Part shown: one piece after another, positions 26,219 through 34,937 of the stretch
How the letters are laid out: the number at the start of each line of letters is the position of its first letter
How positions within the stretch are numbered: the first letter of the stretch is position 1
Assembly (NCBI GenBank): GCA_947383275.1
Contig: CANDCW010000017.1
Span: forward strand, 1-41,622
Direction of reading: 5' to 3'
Length of the DNA: 41,622 nt
From: an uncultured Bacillota bacterium
Lineage (GTDB): Bacteria; Bacillota; Clostridia; Oscillospirales; Oscillospiraceae
The notes under the pieces: model-generated
Told to the model about the DNA's origin: nothing
The model's database searches: none
The model's input: the letters and a program-made list of their open reading frames with translations, nothing else
Translations under genes and position numbers: made by a program

Positions 26219-26266
26219 GTTGTTTTGTCAGTTCATGGCCCCAATGGCCGGCACTGCCTTACGGCT

Positions 26267-28240
26267 TCAGTCCCTTGCCAGGGTGAAGCGGCCCACCAGC
26301 TGCTTCAGGGTGGCCGCCTCGGCGGACAGCTCCTCGCTGGCGGCCGCACTCTCCTGCGCTGTGGCACTGTTCGTCTGTATCACGGCGGATATCTGGTCCA
26401 CCCCCTCTGTGACCTGGGCAATGGCGCCGGTTTGGGCCGCCACAGCCTCCACCACAACAGTCATCTGATCGGTCACCTTGCTGGCACTGGCGGCAGTCTG
26501 CTCCAGCGCCTCAGTGACCTTGCCCACCACCTGGCTGCCTTCGTTCACAGCGGTAATCGAGCCCCCAATCAGCCCCTTGGTGGCCTTGGCGGCCTCGTCG
26601 GACTTGGACGCCAAATTGCGCACCTCGTCAGCTACCACGGCAAAGCCCTTGCCGGCAGCTCCAGCGCGGGCGGCCTCCACTGCGGCGTTCAGGGCCAGGA
26701 TGTTGGTCTGGAACGCAATGTTCTCAATGGCGGCAATAATCTTGGAAATCTCCTGGGAGGAGGCGGATATTTTCTCCATAGCCACATTCAGGTCTTTCAC
26801 ATATTCCACGCTTATGCCCAGCTGGGCCCCAGCCTGGCCTACGAACTTGCCGGCTTCTTCAGCAGCCGCGGACGTCTTCTGGGCGCTGGCCGAGATATCA
26901 TTGATGGTGGCGGCAAGCTCCTCTATGGCGCTGGCCTGCTCCATAGAGCCCTGGCTCAGGGTCTGGGCTCCTGTGGACACCTGCCCGCTGGCAGAGGACA
27001 CCTGTCCGGCGGAGGCATCGATCTGGCGGATGGTGTCGCTCAGCGACATTTTCAGCGTGCGCATGGACAGCAGAATACTCTGATAGCCGCCCACATAGGC
27101 CTCACGGTGCTGGGATTGAATGTCAAAATTCTGATTGGCCATCTCTTTAAGCAGATAGCCGATGTCATTGATGATAGTATTCAGGCCAACCACCATGTCA
27201 GCAGTAGACCGGGTGAGCTCCGCCGTTTCATCCTGGCCGACGGCCTTGGGAACAGGGGCGTCCAGGTCGCCCTCTACCAGCAACTTCATCCGCGCCGCGC
27301 AGGCCCGCATGGGCACGCTGATGTTGCTGGACAGCTTCATCGCTACCACAATGGAAGCCAGAATAGAGGCCACAATCACCGCAATATTGATGACTATGCC
27401 AAAGTATGTATCCGCCAGGAAGTTCATCTTGGGCGAAGCAACAGCCACGCTCCAGCCGTCGGTGCCGCCCACGGGGGCGTAGGCCAGGAACCGGGGACCA
27501 TCCTCAGACTTGATGCTCCCAAAGCCGTTCTCTCCTCTGCGCATGGCTTCATGGAGGGCGGCCCGGCTCTTCAGAGACTTGTCATTTTGGGCTTCCCTCT
27601 CCACATTCTGGGTGGTAATGGTGTCTAAGGTGATGTCGGCAATGGTATCGCCGTTCTTGTTAATCATATAGGTTTGGCTGTTCTCACCAAGCTCAATGGA
27701 ACAGACGATATCGTTCAGGAAGGTCTCCTGGGGCACAAAATATACCACGCCAACGATCTCGCCGCCGTAGTTCCCATGGGCGTAGAGGGGCGCCGCCACC
27801 ATAATGGACAACTCCCCCGTGATCTTGCTGATCAGCGGCTCTGAAACATAGACATTGCCCTGCATGGCCTGCTTCACGTACTCACGGTCGGAGTAATCGT
27901 TTCCGTCAAAAATGCTGATGCCATCCTTGCCAATGATGTTGCCCCGCCGGAAGTCATGCATTCGGATGAACTCATCCATAATGGACCGCTTCGCTTCCAG
28001 GGATATAGCGCTGTTGGTCAGCTGGGGCATGCAGCCGGCGTCCATAGCCACGTTTTTGTAGGCGATCAGTTCCTGCTCCACCCGCTCCGCAGCCAGCACG
28101 GCCGTCTCGCTCATCATCTGGTCCACAGTGACAATGGTGCTCCGATAGTTCAAAAAGATACTGGAACCTCCCACCAGCGCCAACGCGATCAGGACCGTTG
28201 CCATCAGGCAGACTGTAATTTTTTTCCGGATACTTTTCAT
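26267..28240 (-). CDS. Methyl-accepting chemotaxis protein with extracellular Cache-like sensor
   Basis: A 657-residue transmembrane receptor. TM1 is ITVCLMATVLIALALVGGSS (from residue ~7). An extracytoplasmic double-Cache-like domain spans ~35-280 (HDFRRGNIIGKDGISIFDGN, VAAPLYAHGNYGGEIVGVVY). TM2 is IVINIAVIVASILASIVVAM. A HAMP-type linker and a long coiled-coil signalling domain follow, whose tip ENIAFQTNILALNAAVEAAR is the invariant CheA/CheW-binding hairpin. Cache receptors bind small molecules such as amino acids or organic acids; the ligand is unknown. No other chemotaxis or flagellar genes are in the window. The start is ATG 28240 behind GAGGTGG; a start six codons upstream would include that site. 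Confidence 0.93.
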   Translation of the reverse strand: MKSIRKKITVCLMATVLIALALVGGSSIFLNYRSTIVTVDQMMSETAVLAAERVEQELIAYKNVAMDAGCMPQLTNSAISLEAKRSIMDEFIRMHDFRRGNIIGKDGISIFDGNDYSDREYVKQAMQGNVYVSEPLISKITGELSIMVAAPLYAHGNYGGEIVGVVYFVPQETFLNDIVCSIELGENSQTYMINKNGDTIADITLDTITTQNVEREAQNDKSLKSRAALHEAMRRGENGFGSIKSEDGPRFLAYAPVGGTDGWSVAVASPKMNFLADTYFGIVINIAVIVASILASIVVAMKLSSNISVPMRACAARMKLLVEGDLDAPVPKAVGQDETAELTRSTADMVVGLNTIINDIGYLLKEMANQNFDIQSQHREAYVGGYQSILLSMRTLKMSLSDTIRQIDASAGQVSSASGQVSTGAQTLSQGSMEQASAIEELAATINDISASAQKTSAAAEEAGKFVGQAGAQLGISVEYVKDLNVAMEKISASSQEISKIIAAIENIAFQTNILALNAAVEAARAGAAGKGFAVVADEVRNLASKSDEAAKATKGLIGGSITAVNEGSQVVGKVTEALEQTAASASKVTDQMTVVVEAVAAQTGAIAQVTEGVDQISAVIQTNSATAQESAAASEELSAEAATLKQLVGRFTLARD

Positions 28241-28288
28241 CTCTTTCCACCTCAACACATAGTTCCCTTATGCCAGGGTATTATTTTT

Positions 28289-28318
28289 ATTATATGGGGA
28301 AATCCTCCTGTTTGTCAA
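28289..28318 (-). promoter_or_regulatory. Promoter of the chemoreceptor gene
   Basis: On the - strand TTGACA (28318-28313), 18 bases, TATAAT (28294-28289). Both hexamers are perfect. It is a SigA promoter, not a flagellar SigD type. Confidence 0.85.
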
Positions 28319-28446
28319 CTGTTTCCTCACACAACTTTGTGTTAATTTCCAAAATGCGGTAGGATCTCCTGTTTCAGCAGGCAGCCTGCCCTGAACAGCC
28401 AGATTCCCCCCTCTCAGTCCGCGCATAGAGTAGGTGGGGTGATACT

Positions 28447-29520
28447 GTGGGAAACCTATTTGACTGCCTGGCCTGGCGGGGAGACCTGACCTTTGACCGC
28501 TCCCCGTTCGGTCCTGTGGACGGGTTGATCCTGTCCACCCTTTCTTACGTCCACTTTGACGCTCTGGTCTCAGAGAGCCTCCAGGAGGCCCCCGTCCCGC
28601 TGGGAAAAGCGGCGGAGGGCTACCTCTCCCTTCCCGCAGCCCGGCGGGGCCGCTGCCGGTGCGAAGATGACCTGAAGCTGCTCCGGGCCCTGGCGGACTC
28701 CCCCCGCTTCGCCCGGCTGGGGCTGTGCTGCCGTACAGACCGGTTCGTCCCAAAGGAGGAGACCCAGTTCGCCGCCCTGGCTTTCCTCCTGGGAGACGGC
28801 TCTGCTTTCCTGGCGTTCCGGGGCACCGACGGCACTCTGACCGGCTGGAAGGAGGATTTCAACCTGAGCTTCCAGGATGTGGTCCCCGCCCAGCTGGAGG
28901 CGGCAGGGTACGTGCAGGGCTTCGCCGAGGGATTCCCCGGGCCCTTGCGGCTGGGCGGGCACTCCAAAGGGGGAAACCTGGCGGTGGCCGGAGCGGCCCT
29001 GTCCGCTATGAAGATCCGGGACCGAATCCGGTCGGTATGGTCCTTCGACGGCCCAGGCGCAACCCCCTATCTTTTGTCCCGGCCGGGGTACCAGGAGCTG
29101 CTCACCCGCATCCACAGCTTTGTCCCCAGGTCCTCCGTGGTGGGGCTGCTGCTGGCCCATGAAGAGCCCTATACCGTTGTAGAAAGCAACCAGGAGGGCC
29201 TGTTCCAGCACAACCCCTACTCTTGGCAGGTCTTGGGCCCAGATTTCGTCCGCCTGGAAGAGGTGGACGCCGGCAGCCGCCTCATCGACCGCACCCTGAA
29301 AAACTGGCTGGCCGGGCTGACAAACGCCCAGCGGGAAACCTTGGTGGACACCCTCTACGAACTGTTGTCCAACCGGAACGCCACCACGGTGAAGGATGCC
29401 CTGGAACCCAAGAACCTGGCCGGCGCCCTCCGCTCCGCCCTGGATGCCAACCCTAAGGATCTGCTCACCGTCGCCTCCTCCCTGGCCCGGCTGGCCGGCG
29501 CGGCCCTCAGGGCGCTGTAA
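28447..29520 (+). CDS. DUF2974 (Mbeg1-like) alpha/beta-hydrolase family protein
   Basis: A 357-residue protein starting at GTG 28447 behind AGGTGGGGTGA. The N-terminal segment NLFDCLAWRGDLTFDRSPFG and a later LAFRGTDGTLTGWKEDFNLS match DUF2974. The nucleophile elbow is GGHSKGGNLAV (serine), as in lipase-like hydrolases, with WSFDGPGAT downstream. No signal peptide or membrane segment is seen. The family is common in gut Firmicutes, with no established substrate; a lipid or ester hydrolase role is plausible from the motif. No promoter was recognised in the 120 bases upstream. The last ~70 residues are predicted helical and less conserved. Confidence 0.83.
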   Translation: MGNLFDCLAWRGDLTFDRSPFGPVDGLILSTLSYVHFDALVSESLQEAPVPLGKAAEGYLSLPAARRGRCRCEDDLKLLRALADSPRFARLGLCCRTDRFVPKEETQFAALAFLLGDGSAFLAFRGTDGTLTGWKEDFNLSFQDVVPAQLEAAGYVQGFAEGFPGPLRLGGHSKGGNLAVAGAALSAMKIRDRIRSVWSFDGPGATPYLLSRPGYQELLTRIHSFVPRSSVVGLLLAHEEPYTVVESNQEGLFQHNPYSWQVLGPDFVRLEEVDAGSRLIDRTLKNWLAGLTNAQRETLVDTLYELLSNRNATTVKDALEPKNLAGALRSALDANPKDLLTVASSLARLAGAALRAL

Positions 29521-29546
29521 AGCCCCCTTTCAAGATGAAACGGAGG

Positions 29547-29854
29547 TTATAACTCCCATTGGATTTCCAGCTCCCAGTAATTCAAATCTTGGTTAAACTG
29601 TTTCGTGATGATTCGTCCGTCCGGGTCAGGGGTCTGCCCGTCCAGAACGGCATAGCAGAGGGTAGCGCCTTGTATGGGCGACAGAATCAGAAAATCCGAA
29701 TCCAGGCCCGAGGTATGCCTGAAACAATACCGGGCGGTCTGAAACGCCTGCCGCTGAAAAATCCCAGGCAGCATATCATAAAGGCGGCAAACAGTCCAAG
29801 TATCGTTTTTTCATAGTTGCTCCGTTTACTCCAAAACTCTTTTACTCTTTTCAT
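29547..29854 (-). pseudogene. Frameshifted gene for a small membrane-anchored protein
   Basis: Read from ATG 29854 (GGGGAGA eight bases upstream), the frame gives MKRVKEFWSKRSNYEKTILG, then a transmembrane helix (LFAAFMICCLGFF). It then runs out of sense into an early stop. From the TTTTT tract at about 29,760, the -1 frame continues as QRQAFQTARYCFRHTSG, then LDSDFLILSPIQGATLCYAV and a C-terminus LNYWELEIQWEL with stop at 29547. Joined, this is one ~102-residue protein with a cytoplasmic basic head, one membrane helix and a globular tail. The shift sits at a run of five T, so a one-base indel (real or sequencing error) is likely; programmed slippage is less likely. Family not recognised. It is divergent from the XRE gene. 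Confidence 0.5.
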
Positions 29855-29909
29855 TTTTAGGTCTCCCCATAGCAAGAATTTGTATAAACTATATATTGAG
29901 GTGATATTG

Positions 29910-30137
29910 ATGAAACCCGAATATCGCAAGGTATATAAGACGATTGGTTTAAACATCATCTATTACCGCAATAAGAATGACATGAGTCAATATCAATTGG
30001 GGGATATATTGAATAAGGATCAAAGCCATGTCAGCAAAATTGAGCGGGCGGCAGTCGGAGTTTCTATAGACACCTTGTGTGATATTGCAAAAGCTCTAAA
30101 TGTAGAGCCCTATCTCCTTTTGAAGCCAAAGGATTAA
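29910..30137 (+). CDS. XRE-family helix-turn-helix regulator
   Basis: A 75-residue protein made almost entirely of an HTH_3 domain: GLNIIYYRNKNDMSQYQLGD, then DQSHVSKIERAAVGVSIDTL and DIAKALNVEPYLLL. GAGGTGAT precedes ATG 29910; the frame from 29817 overlaps the divergent gene and is not used. Small stand-alone XRE proteins usually repress their own promoter and a neighbour, here probably the divergent frameshifted membrane-protein gene (inference). The gene is AT-rich compared with the chromosome around it, consistent with acquisition. Confidence 0.85.
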   Translation: MKPEYRKVYKTIGLNIIYYRNKNDMSQYQLGDILNKDQSHVSKIERAAVGVSIDTLCDIAKALNVEPYLLLKPKD

Positions 30138-30138
30138 A

Positions 30139-30170
30139 AAAGCAGACACGCGGCGTGTCTGCTTTCCTTA
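30139..30170. terminator. Bidirectional terminator between the XRE gene and the Tet(M)-like fusion gene
   Basis: A 12-bp stem AAAGCAGACACG (30139-30150), loop CGG, CGTGTCTGCTTT (30154-30165). The - strand continues with a run of T; the + strand with CCTTATTTC. Confidence 0.88.
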
Positions 30171-32780
30171 TTTCTTCTCAATAATTTTCGCTGTGTGCTT
30201 CAGCTTCCGCTCTCCGGCATTCCGCCGGTTGAGCTTGGCCACCAGGGCGGAAATTTCCCCCTGGGCCTGTTCGATCTCCACCTTAAAGGCCCGGGCAGAC
30301 AGCCGCAGGGCGCCGTGGCCCAGGATGATGAGCTGTTCCAGCCCGTCGGAGGTGGCCACCCGGACCCGGTGGTTTTTCCCCAGGTCGTAGGTGGCCTTTT
30401 CGATGTAGGCGTCCGCCGTCTCGGCCTCCCTGGTGTACACCACATAGATATTTTTCCGCTTCTCCACCGACCCGGGATTGCCCTTCACCTTGTAGGCGTC
30501 AAACACCAGAATCACCACACACTTGCGGAAGCCCTGGTAGTTGGACAAAATATCCTCCAGCGCCTCCCGAGCCGCAGACACGTCCTGCCGGGCCAGGACG
30601 GCGAGTTCTTCCCAGGCAAAGATGATGTTGTAGCCGTCCACCAGCAGGTACTCCGGGCCGGTTTTCTGATCTCGGATGGTGTACTTTCCCTCGTCCAGAC
30701 TGGTGCGCGCAGGCTTTTTCTGGGGCTGAAAGGCAAGCTCCCGGTCCACCTTGCCGTAGGTGCGCTCAAAGACGGCCTGAAGCTCCTTGTCCTGTTCCAG
30801 GCTCCCCCCCCGGTACTGCCGCTCCCCCCCGGCGGGGGCGGAGGGCTCCTCTCCGGGGGGCTCCATGCCCAGTTTCAGCCCGCTGTCCACGTGCATATGC
30901 TCCCGGACCTGGTTCCACTTTACCGTCACTCCCGCCCCGTGGGAACAGAAGACGGAGTCGGGCGGGTTTTCCAGGTCCCGCTCCGGGTCGTAGCCAAAGC
31001 GGGCCGCCACCTCCTCCTGATTGCCGCAGGGCTCGTACCCCCGGAGGGCGCAGGACAGCCGCCCCCGCCCCCGGGTGTAGGCGGTGACCTCCCGCCAGTA
31101 ATCCCGCAGCCCGGCCACCGGGGCGTGACCCGTCAGGAGGGACAGCTCCCCCTCCTGCTCCGGGCCCTCTACCTTGCCGCCCATCGCCTGCAAATCGTTC
31201 ATGGCCCGGCCCACGCAGCCGGGAGGAAGCTCCAGCGCAAAATCATAGTGGGGCTCCAGCAAAATGGCCTCCGCCTGCATCAGGCCCTGGCGTACCGCCC
31301 GGTAAGTGGCCTGACGGAAGTCGCCTCCTTCGGTGTGCTTTACGTGGGCACGCCCGGCCACCAGGGTGATCTTTATATCCGTCACAGGCGACCCGGTAAG
31401 CACCCCCCGGTGCCGCTTCTCCATCAGGTGGGTAAAAATCAGCCGCTGCCAGTTCAGCTCCAGCTGGTCGGTGGGGCAGGCGGAGGCCAGCCGCAGCCCG
31501 CTGCCCCGGGGGCCGGGCTCCAGCAGAAGGTGGACCTCGGCGTAATGCCGCAGGGGCTCGAAGTGGCCCACCCCCTCCACAGCGTTGGCGATGGTCTCCC
31601 GGTAGACGATATTCCCCGTCCCGAAAGCTACCACCACTCCGAACCGCTCCTGAATCAGCCGGGTAAGCACCTCCAACTGGACTTCCCCCATAAGCTGGAG
31701 GTGGATCTCCCCCAACGCCTCGTTCCACACCACCCGGAGCTGGGGATCCTCCTCCTCCAGCTGGCGGAGGTTGCGGAGCATGGTGTGCACATCGCAGTCC
31801 GGGGGCAGGATCACCTGGTAGGTGAGCACCGGCTCCAGCTCCGGCTCCGGGGCGGGGGGCTCCGCCCCCATCACGTCCCCGGGACGGGTCCGGGCCAGGC
31901 CGGTGAGGGCGCACACCGTACCCGCCGGGGCCTCGTCGATGGTCTGGTACTTGGTTCCGGAGTAAACCCGGATTTGATTGACCTTCTCCTCCCCCAGCAA
32001 GGTGCGGACTTTGAGGCGGCCGCCGGTGATTTTTACATAGGTGAGGCGGTCAGAGCCGTCCCGGGCGATTTTGAAGACCCGGGCGGCAAATTCTTTGGGG
32101 TAATCGGGGGCCGGGACGTATTGGGACAGACCGTCCAGCAGCGCCTCCACCCCCTCCAGCCTTAAAGCCGAGCCAAAAAAGCAGGGGAATACCAGCCGCC
32201 GGGCGACCAGGGCGGAGGCGTCCGCCGCCTCCACCGCGCCCCCCTCCAGATAGCGGTCCATCAGCTCCTCATCGCAGGAGGCCAGATCCTCCTGGAGCGG
32301 CTCCAAGCCCCCGGAAAAGTCCAAGCAGCCGCTGTCAAACCTGGTTTGCAGCTGGGCCAGGATGGCCTCCCGGTCGCTGCCGGCCAGGTCCATCTTATTG
32401 ATAAACAGAAACGTCGGGATGGCATGCCGGGCCAGCAGCCGCCACAGGGTGCGGGTGTGGCCCTGAATGCCGTCGGGACCGCTGACCACCAGGACGGCGC
32501 AGTCCAGCACTGCCAGCGCGCGCTCCATCTCCGCAGAAAAGTCCACATGCCCCGGCGTGTCCAGCAGGGTGAATGCCGTATCCCCCCAGGCAAGCTCCGC
32601 CTGCTTGGAAAAGATGGTGATCCCCCGCTCCCGCTCCTGGGCGTCGGTGTCCAGGAAGGCGTCCCGGTGGTCCACCCGGCCCAGCCTCCGCACCGCGCCG
32701 CTGAGATACAGCAGACCTTCGGACAGGGTGGTTTTTCCTGCGTCCACGTGGGCCAATATCCCCAAAATCAGCTTCTTCAT
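30168..32780 (-). CDS. Tet(M)-like translational GTPase fused to a C-terminal NYN (YacP/Rae1-like) nuclease domain
   Basis: An 870-residue protein. Residues 1-~640 are an EF-G-like ribosomal-protection GTPase: G1 ILAHVDAGKTTLSE, G3 LDTPGHVDF, G4 NKMD, then domains II-V, including EPHYDFALELPPGCVGRAMN and DSVFCSHGAGVTVKWNQVRE. A low-complexity linker (~640-710) leads to a PIN/NYN domain, residues 711-870: YLLVDGYNIIF, ILVFDAYKVKGN, ETADAYIEKATYDL and RVATSDGLEQLIILGHGA. These carry the acidic residues expected of the active site in YacP/Rae1, a ribosome-dependent endonuclease that cuts mRNA in the A site in Bacillus. Classical Tet(M) is 639 residues, so the last 230 are extra. Tetracycline resistance is only one possibility. 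The ribosome site (GAAGGGCGG) is weak. It is transcribed alone. Confidence 0.85.
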   Translation of the reverse strand: MKKLILGILAHVDAGKTTLSEGLLYLSGAVRRLGRVDHRDAFLDTDAQERERGITIFSKQAELAWGDTAFTLLDTPGHVDFSAEMERALAVLDCAVLVVSGPDGIQGHTRTLWRLLARHAIPTFLFINKMDLAGSDREAILAQLQTRFDSGCLDFSGGLEPLQEDLASCDEELMDRYLEGGAVEAADASALVARRLVFPCFFGSALRLEGVEALLDGLSQYVPAPDYPKEFAARVFKIARDGSDRLTYVKITGGRLKVRTLLGEEKVNQIRVYSGTKYQTIDEAPAGTVCALTGLARTRPGDVMGAEPPAPEPELEPVLTYQVILPPDCDVHTMLRNLRQLEEEDPQLRVVWNEALGEIHLQLMGEVQLEVLTRLIQERFGVVVAFGTGNIVYRETIANAVEGVGHFEPLRHYAEVHLLLEPGPRGSGLRLASACPTDQLELNWQRLIFTHLMEKRHRGVLTGSPVTDIKITLVAGRAHVKHTEGGDFRQATYRAVRQGLMQAEAILLEPHYDFALELPPGCVGRAMNDLQAMGGKVEGPEQEGELSLLTGHAPVAGLRDYWREVTAYTRGRGRLSCALRGYEPCGNQEEVAARFGYDPERDLENPPDSVFCSHGAGVTVKWNQVREHMHVDSGLKLGMEPPGEEPSAPAGGERQYRGGSLEQDKELQAVFERTYGKVDRELAFQPQKKPARTSLDEGKYTIRDQKTGPEYLLVDGYNIIFAWEELAVLARQDVSAAREALEDILSNYQGFRKCVVILVFDAYKVKGNPGSVEKRKNIYVVYTREAETADAYIEKATYDLGKNHRVRVATSDGLEQLIILGHGALRLSARAFKVEIEQAQGEISALVAKLNRRNAGERKLKHTAKIIEKK

Positions 32781-32897
32781 CCGGCGGCCCGCCCTTCATC
32801 TTTTTATGTAAGGATACACGGTTTCCGCCATTTCTGTCAAGAGGAGGGGATAAACAAGGACTGTCCAAAGGAAGCGTTAGCTGATTCCGCCGATCCG

Positions 32898-32926
32898 TTG
32901 CCTTCCCCCCCGATTTGTGATATATT
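32898..32926 (+). promoter_or_regulatory. Promoter of the PIG-L deacetylase gene
   Basis: TTGCCT (32898-32903), 17 bases, TATATT (32921-32926), with TGTGA giving an extended -10. Confidence 0.7.
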
Positions 32927-32947
32927 GGGGCAAAGGGGGAAGGGCAT

Positions 32948-34432
32948 ATGAAAATGGCGGGGCGGTTTCTGCTCGTGTTACTTCTATTTATAATTTTGGC
33001 CTTTTCTGCGGATGCCCAGGAGGCGGAGCACACGGGGGCCGCCCTCCAGGCGGAGGGGTTTTCCAACGCAAAACGCCTTTGGGACGGTGACCAAACCACT
33101 TGGAGCGCCGCCAGGGACGGCGGGCGGATCACTGTGACCCGGGCGGACGGAATTGCCGGATTGTATATCCTCTTCGACCGCCCTCCCCAACCCTGGACGC
33201 TGGAGGGCAGCACGGTCTGCGGCGCCAACGGCTTCCTCCACGAATATGTGGACGCGGCCTCCCTGCTGGGGGAGCCGCGGGAGACGCTGACCCTGGACTT
33301 TCCGGCCGGGACGGCTGTCTCTGAGGTTTACGCCTTTTCCGCGGGGGATTTGCCCGCCTGGGTCCAGACGTGGGCTCCGCCCCTGGAGGAGGCCGACTTG
33401 ATGCTGGTCTCCTCCCACTCCGATGACGAGCAGCTCTTTTTCGCCGGCCTGCTGCCCCTCTACGGGGCGGAGCGGGGGCTGGGCGTTCAGGTGGTCTACT
33501 TCGTCCAGCATTTCGAGGCAAACGGCCGGCAGGACCACAGACGCCCCCATGAACAGCTGGACGGCTTGTGGGCGGTGGGCGTGCGCAGCTACCCCATTAT
33601 CTCCGATTTTCCCGACCTATACTCCCAGTCTGACAACCGGGCACAGGCCCTGTCCCTGGCGCTGAAGGCCTATGACCGAACCGGAACGGGGGATTTTGTC
33701 GCCTACCTGGTCTCCTGCATCCGCCGGTGCAAGCCGCTGGTCATTGTTTCCCACGACCTGGACGGGGAGTACGGCCACGGCACCCACGTCCTATGCGCCG
33801 ACGCGCTGACCACCGCCATCTTCGCTGCTGCCGACCCGGACCAATATCCGGACAGCGCCGGATTTGGCCCCTGGGCGGTGGAAAAAACCTACCTCCACCT
33901 CTACGATCAGAACCCGGTTGTCCTGGACCTGGACGTCCCCCTGGACAGCTTCAACGGCAAAACGGCCTTTCAGGTGACCCAGGATGGCTTTGCCTGCCAC
34001 AAAAGCCAACATTGGACCTGGTTTTATAAGTGGATCTACGGCACGAAGGACCGTCCCATCACCCGCGCTGCGGACATCAAACGCTACTCCCCCTGCCGCT
34101 ACGGGCTATACAGCACTTTAGTAGGCCCCGACGAAGCGGGCGGGGACCTCTTTGAGCATGTGGAGACCTACGCCGCCCGCCATGCCCGCGCGGAGGCTGA
34201 GGCCCGGGCGGCCCGCGAGGCCCAGGAGGAGGCCGCCCGCCTTCAGGCAGAGGCGGAAGCGGCCGCAAGAGCGGAGGAAGAGCGGCTCCAAGCCGAGGCC
34301 CGGGAGGAGCTTGCCGCGCGGCAGGCCCGGGAGGAACGGGACCGGCGGAACCGGCATCTGGCCTGGGGCGCCGCCCTGGCCCTCCCACTGGCGGCTCTAC
34401 TTCTGCTGCTGAAAAAGCGGAAAAAACAGTAA
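32948..34432 (+). CDS. Secreted, membrane-anchored PIG-L/LmbE-family deacetylase
   Basis: A 494-residue protein. A signal peptide (FLLVLLLFIILAFSADAQ) is followed by a ~120-residue N-terminal domain and a PIG-L fold at about residues 145-340. The metal motif is SSHSDDEQLFFAG (standard form HPDDE), with the distal histidines in HDLDGEYGHGTHVLCADAL. Residues ~405-470 are a long Ala/Glu/Arg coiled coil. A C-terminal transmembrane helix (WGAALALPLAALLLLL) ends in a basic KKRKKQ tail. The catalytic domain therefore sits outside the cell on a helical stalk. Family enzymes remove N-acetyl groups from GlcNAc-type sugars; a cell-wall or mucin glycan substrate is inference. AGGGGGAAGGG precedes ATG 32948. 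Confidence 0.85.
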   Translation: MKMAGRFLLVLLLFIILAFSADAQEAEHTGAALQAEGFSNAKRLWDGDQTTWSAARDGGRITVTRADGIAGLYILFDRPPQPWTLEGSTVCGANGFLHEYVDAASLLGEPRETLTLDFPAGTAVSEVYAFSAGDLPAWVQTWAPPLEEADLMLVSSHSDDEQLFFAGLLPLYGAERGLGVQVVYFVQHFEANGRQDHRRPHEQLDGLWAVGVRSYPIISDFPDLYSQSDNRAQALSLALKAYDRTGTGDFVAYLVSCIRRCKPLVIVSHDLDGEYGHGTHVLCADALTTAIFAAADPDQYPDSAGFGPWAVEKTYLHLYDQNPVVLDLDVPLDSFNGKTAFQVTQDGFACHKSQHWTWFYKWIYGTKDRPITRAADIKRYSPCRYGLYSTLVGPDEAGGDLFEHVETYAARHARAEAEARAAREAQEEAARLQAEAEAAARAEEERLQAEAREELAARQAREERDRRNRHLAWGAALALPLAALLLLLKKRKKQ

Positions 34433-34478
34433 ATCCCAGCTTCCGCACCACATGGCGCGGAAGCTGGGATTCCTTTTG
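34432..34478. terminator. Bidirectional terminator between the PIG-L and ACT-domain genes
   Basis: A 15-bp perfect stem AATCCCAGCTTCCGC (34432-34446) with GCGGAAGCTGGGATT (34457-34471), loop of ten bases, then CCTTTT on the + strand and TACTGTTTTTT on the - strand. Confidence 0.88.
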
Positions 34479-34490
34479 CGTCAACCGGGG

Positions 34491-34925
34491 TTACAGCTTC
34501 TTCAGGCCGCCCTGTTCTACCGTCTTGATCCCCTTCGCGGACAGGGCCGCGGACGCAGCCGCGCTATCCGCCACCTTAAAGATCATGTAGGCGGTATTGG
34601 CATTCTTATGCCCCTGGAACACATAGATATACTCCACATTGACCTGGGCGCCGGACAAAACCTGGAGGACCCGGTTCAGCCCGCCGGGCTCGTCGGGAAT
34701 GACCACGCACAGCACGTCGCTGACGGAGCTGATATAGCCCGCCTCCTTCAGCACAACGGAGGTCTTATACACGTCGTCCACAATGATGCGGGCAATGCCA
34801 AAGTCACTGGTCTCGGCCAAGGTAAAGGCCCGCATGTCGATCTCGTGCTCGGCAAGCACCTCGGTCATGGCGCACAGCGTCCCGGGCTTGTTCTCCAAAA
34901 AGACGGAAATCTGCTTGATGCTCAT
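34491..34925 (-). CDS. Tandem ACT-domain protein
   Basis: A 144-residue protein made of two ACT domains: SIKQISVFLENKPGTLCAMT at residues 2-21, and VIPDEPGGLNRVLQVLSGAQ followed by VNVEYIYVF in the second half. ACT domains bind amino acids and regulate amino acid enzymes. It lies 12 bases behind the phenylacetate-CoA ligase gene as the last gene of the T-box operon. The same pairing of a small ACT protein with PaaK-type ligases recurs in Clostridia (from memory). It probably senses an aromatic amino acid and modulates the operon's enzymes; this is inference. Confidence 0.85.
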   Translation of the reverse strand: MSIKQISVFLENKPGTLCAMTEVLAEHEIDMRAFTLAETSDFGIARIIVDDVYKTSVVLKEAGYISSVSDVLCVVIPDEPGGLNRVLQVLSGAQVNVEYIYVFQGHKNANTAYMIFKVADSAAASAALSAKGIKTVEQGGLKKL

Positions 34926-34937
34926 AACATTCCCTCC

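Noticed and set aside
30195..32165. Long + strand open frame (656 codons) opposite the GTPase-nuclease fusion
   Set aside because: Shadow frame of a GC-rich gene, with no motifs and no start signal.
30168..32780. Calling this gene a simple tetracycline-resistance determinant
   Set aside because: It has a 230-residue C-terminal extension with a nuclease-like domain, lacks a mobile or resistance-island context, and diverges from Tet(M) in the tail, so resistance cannot be assumed.
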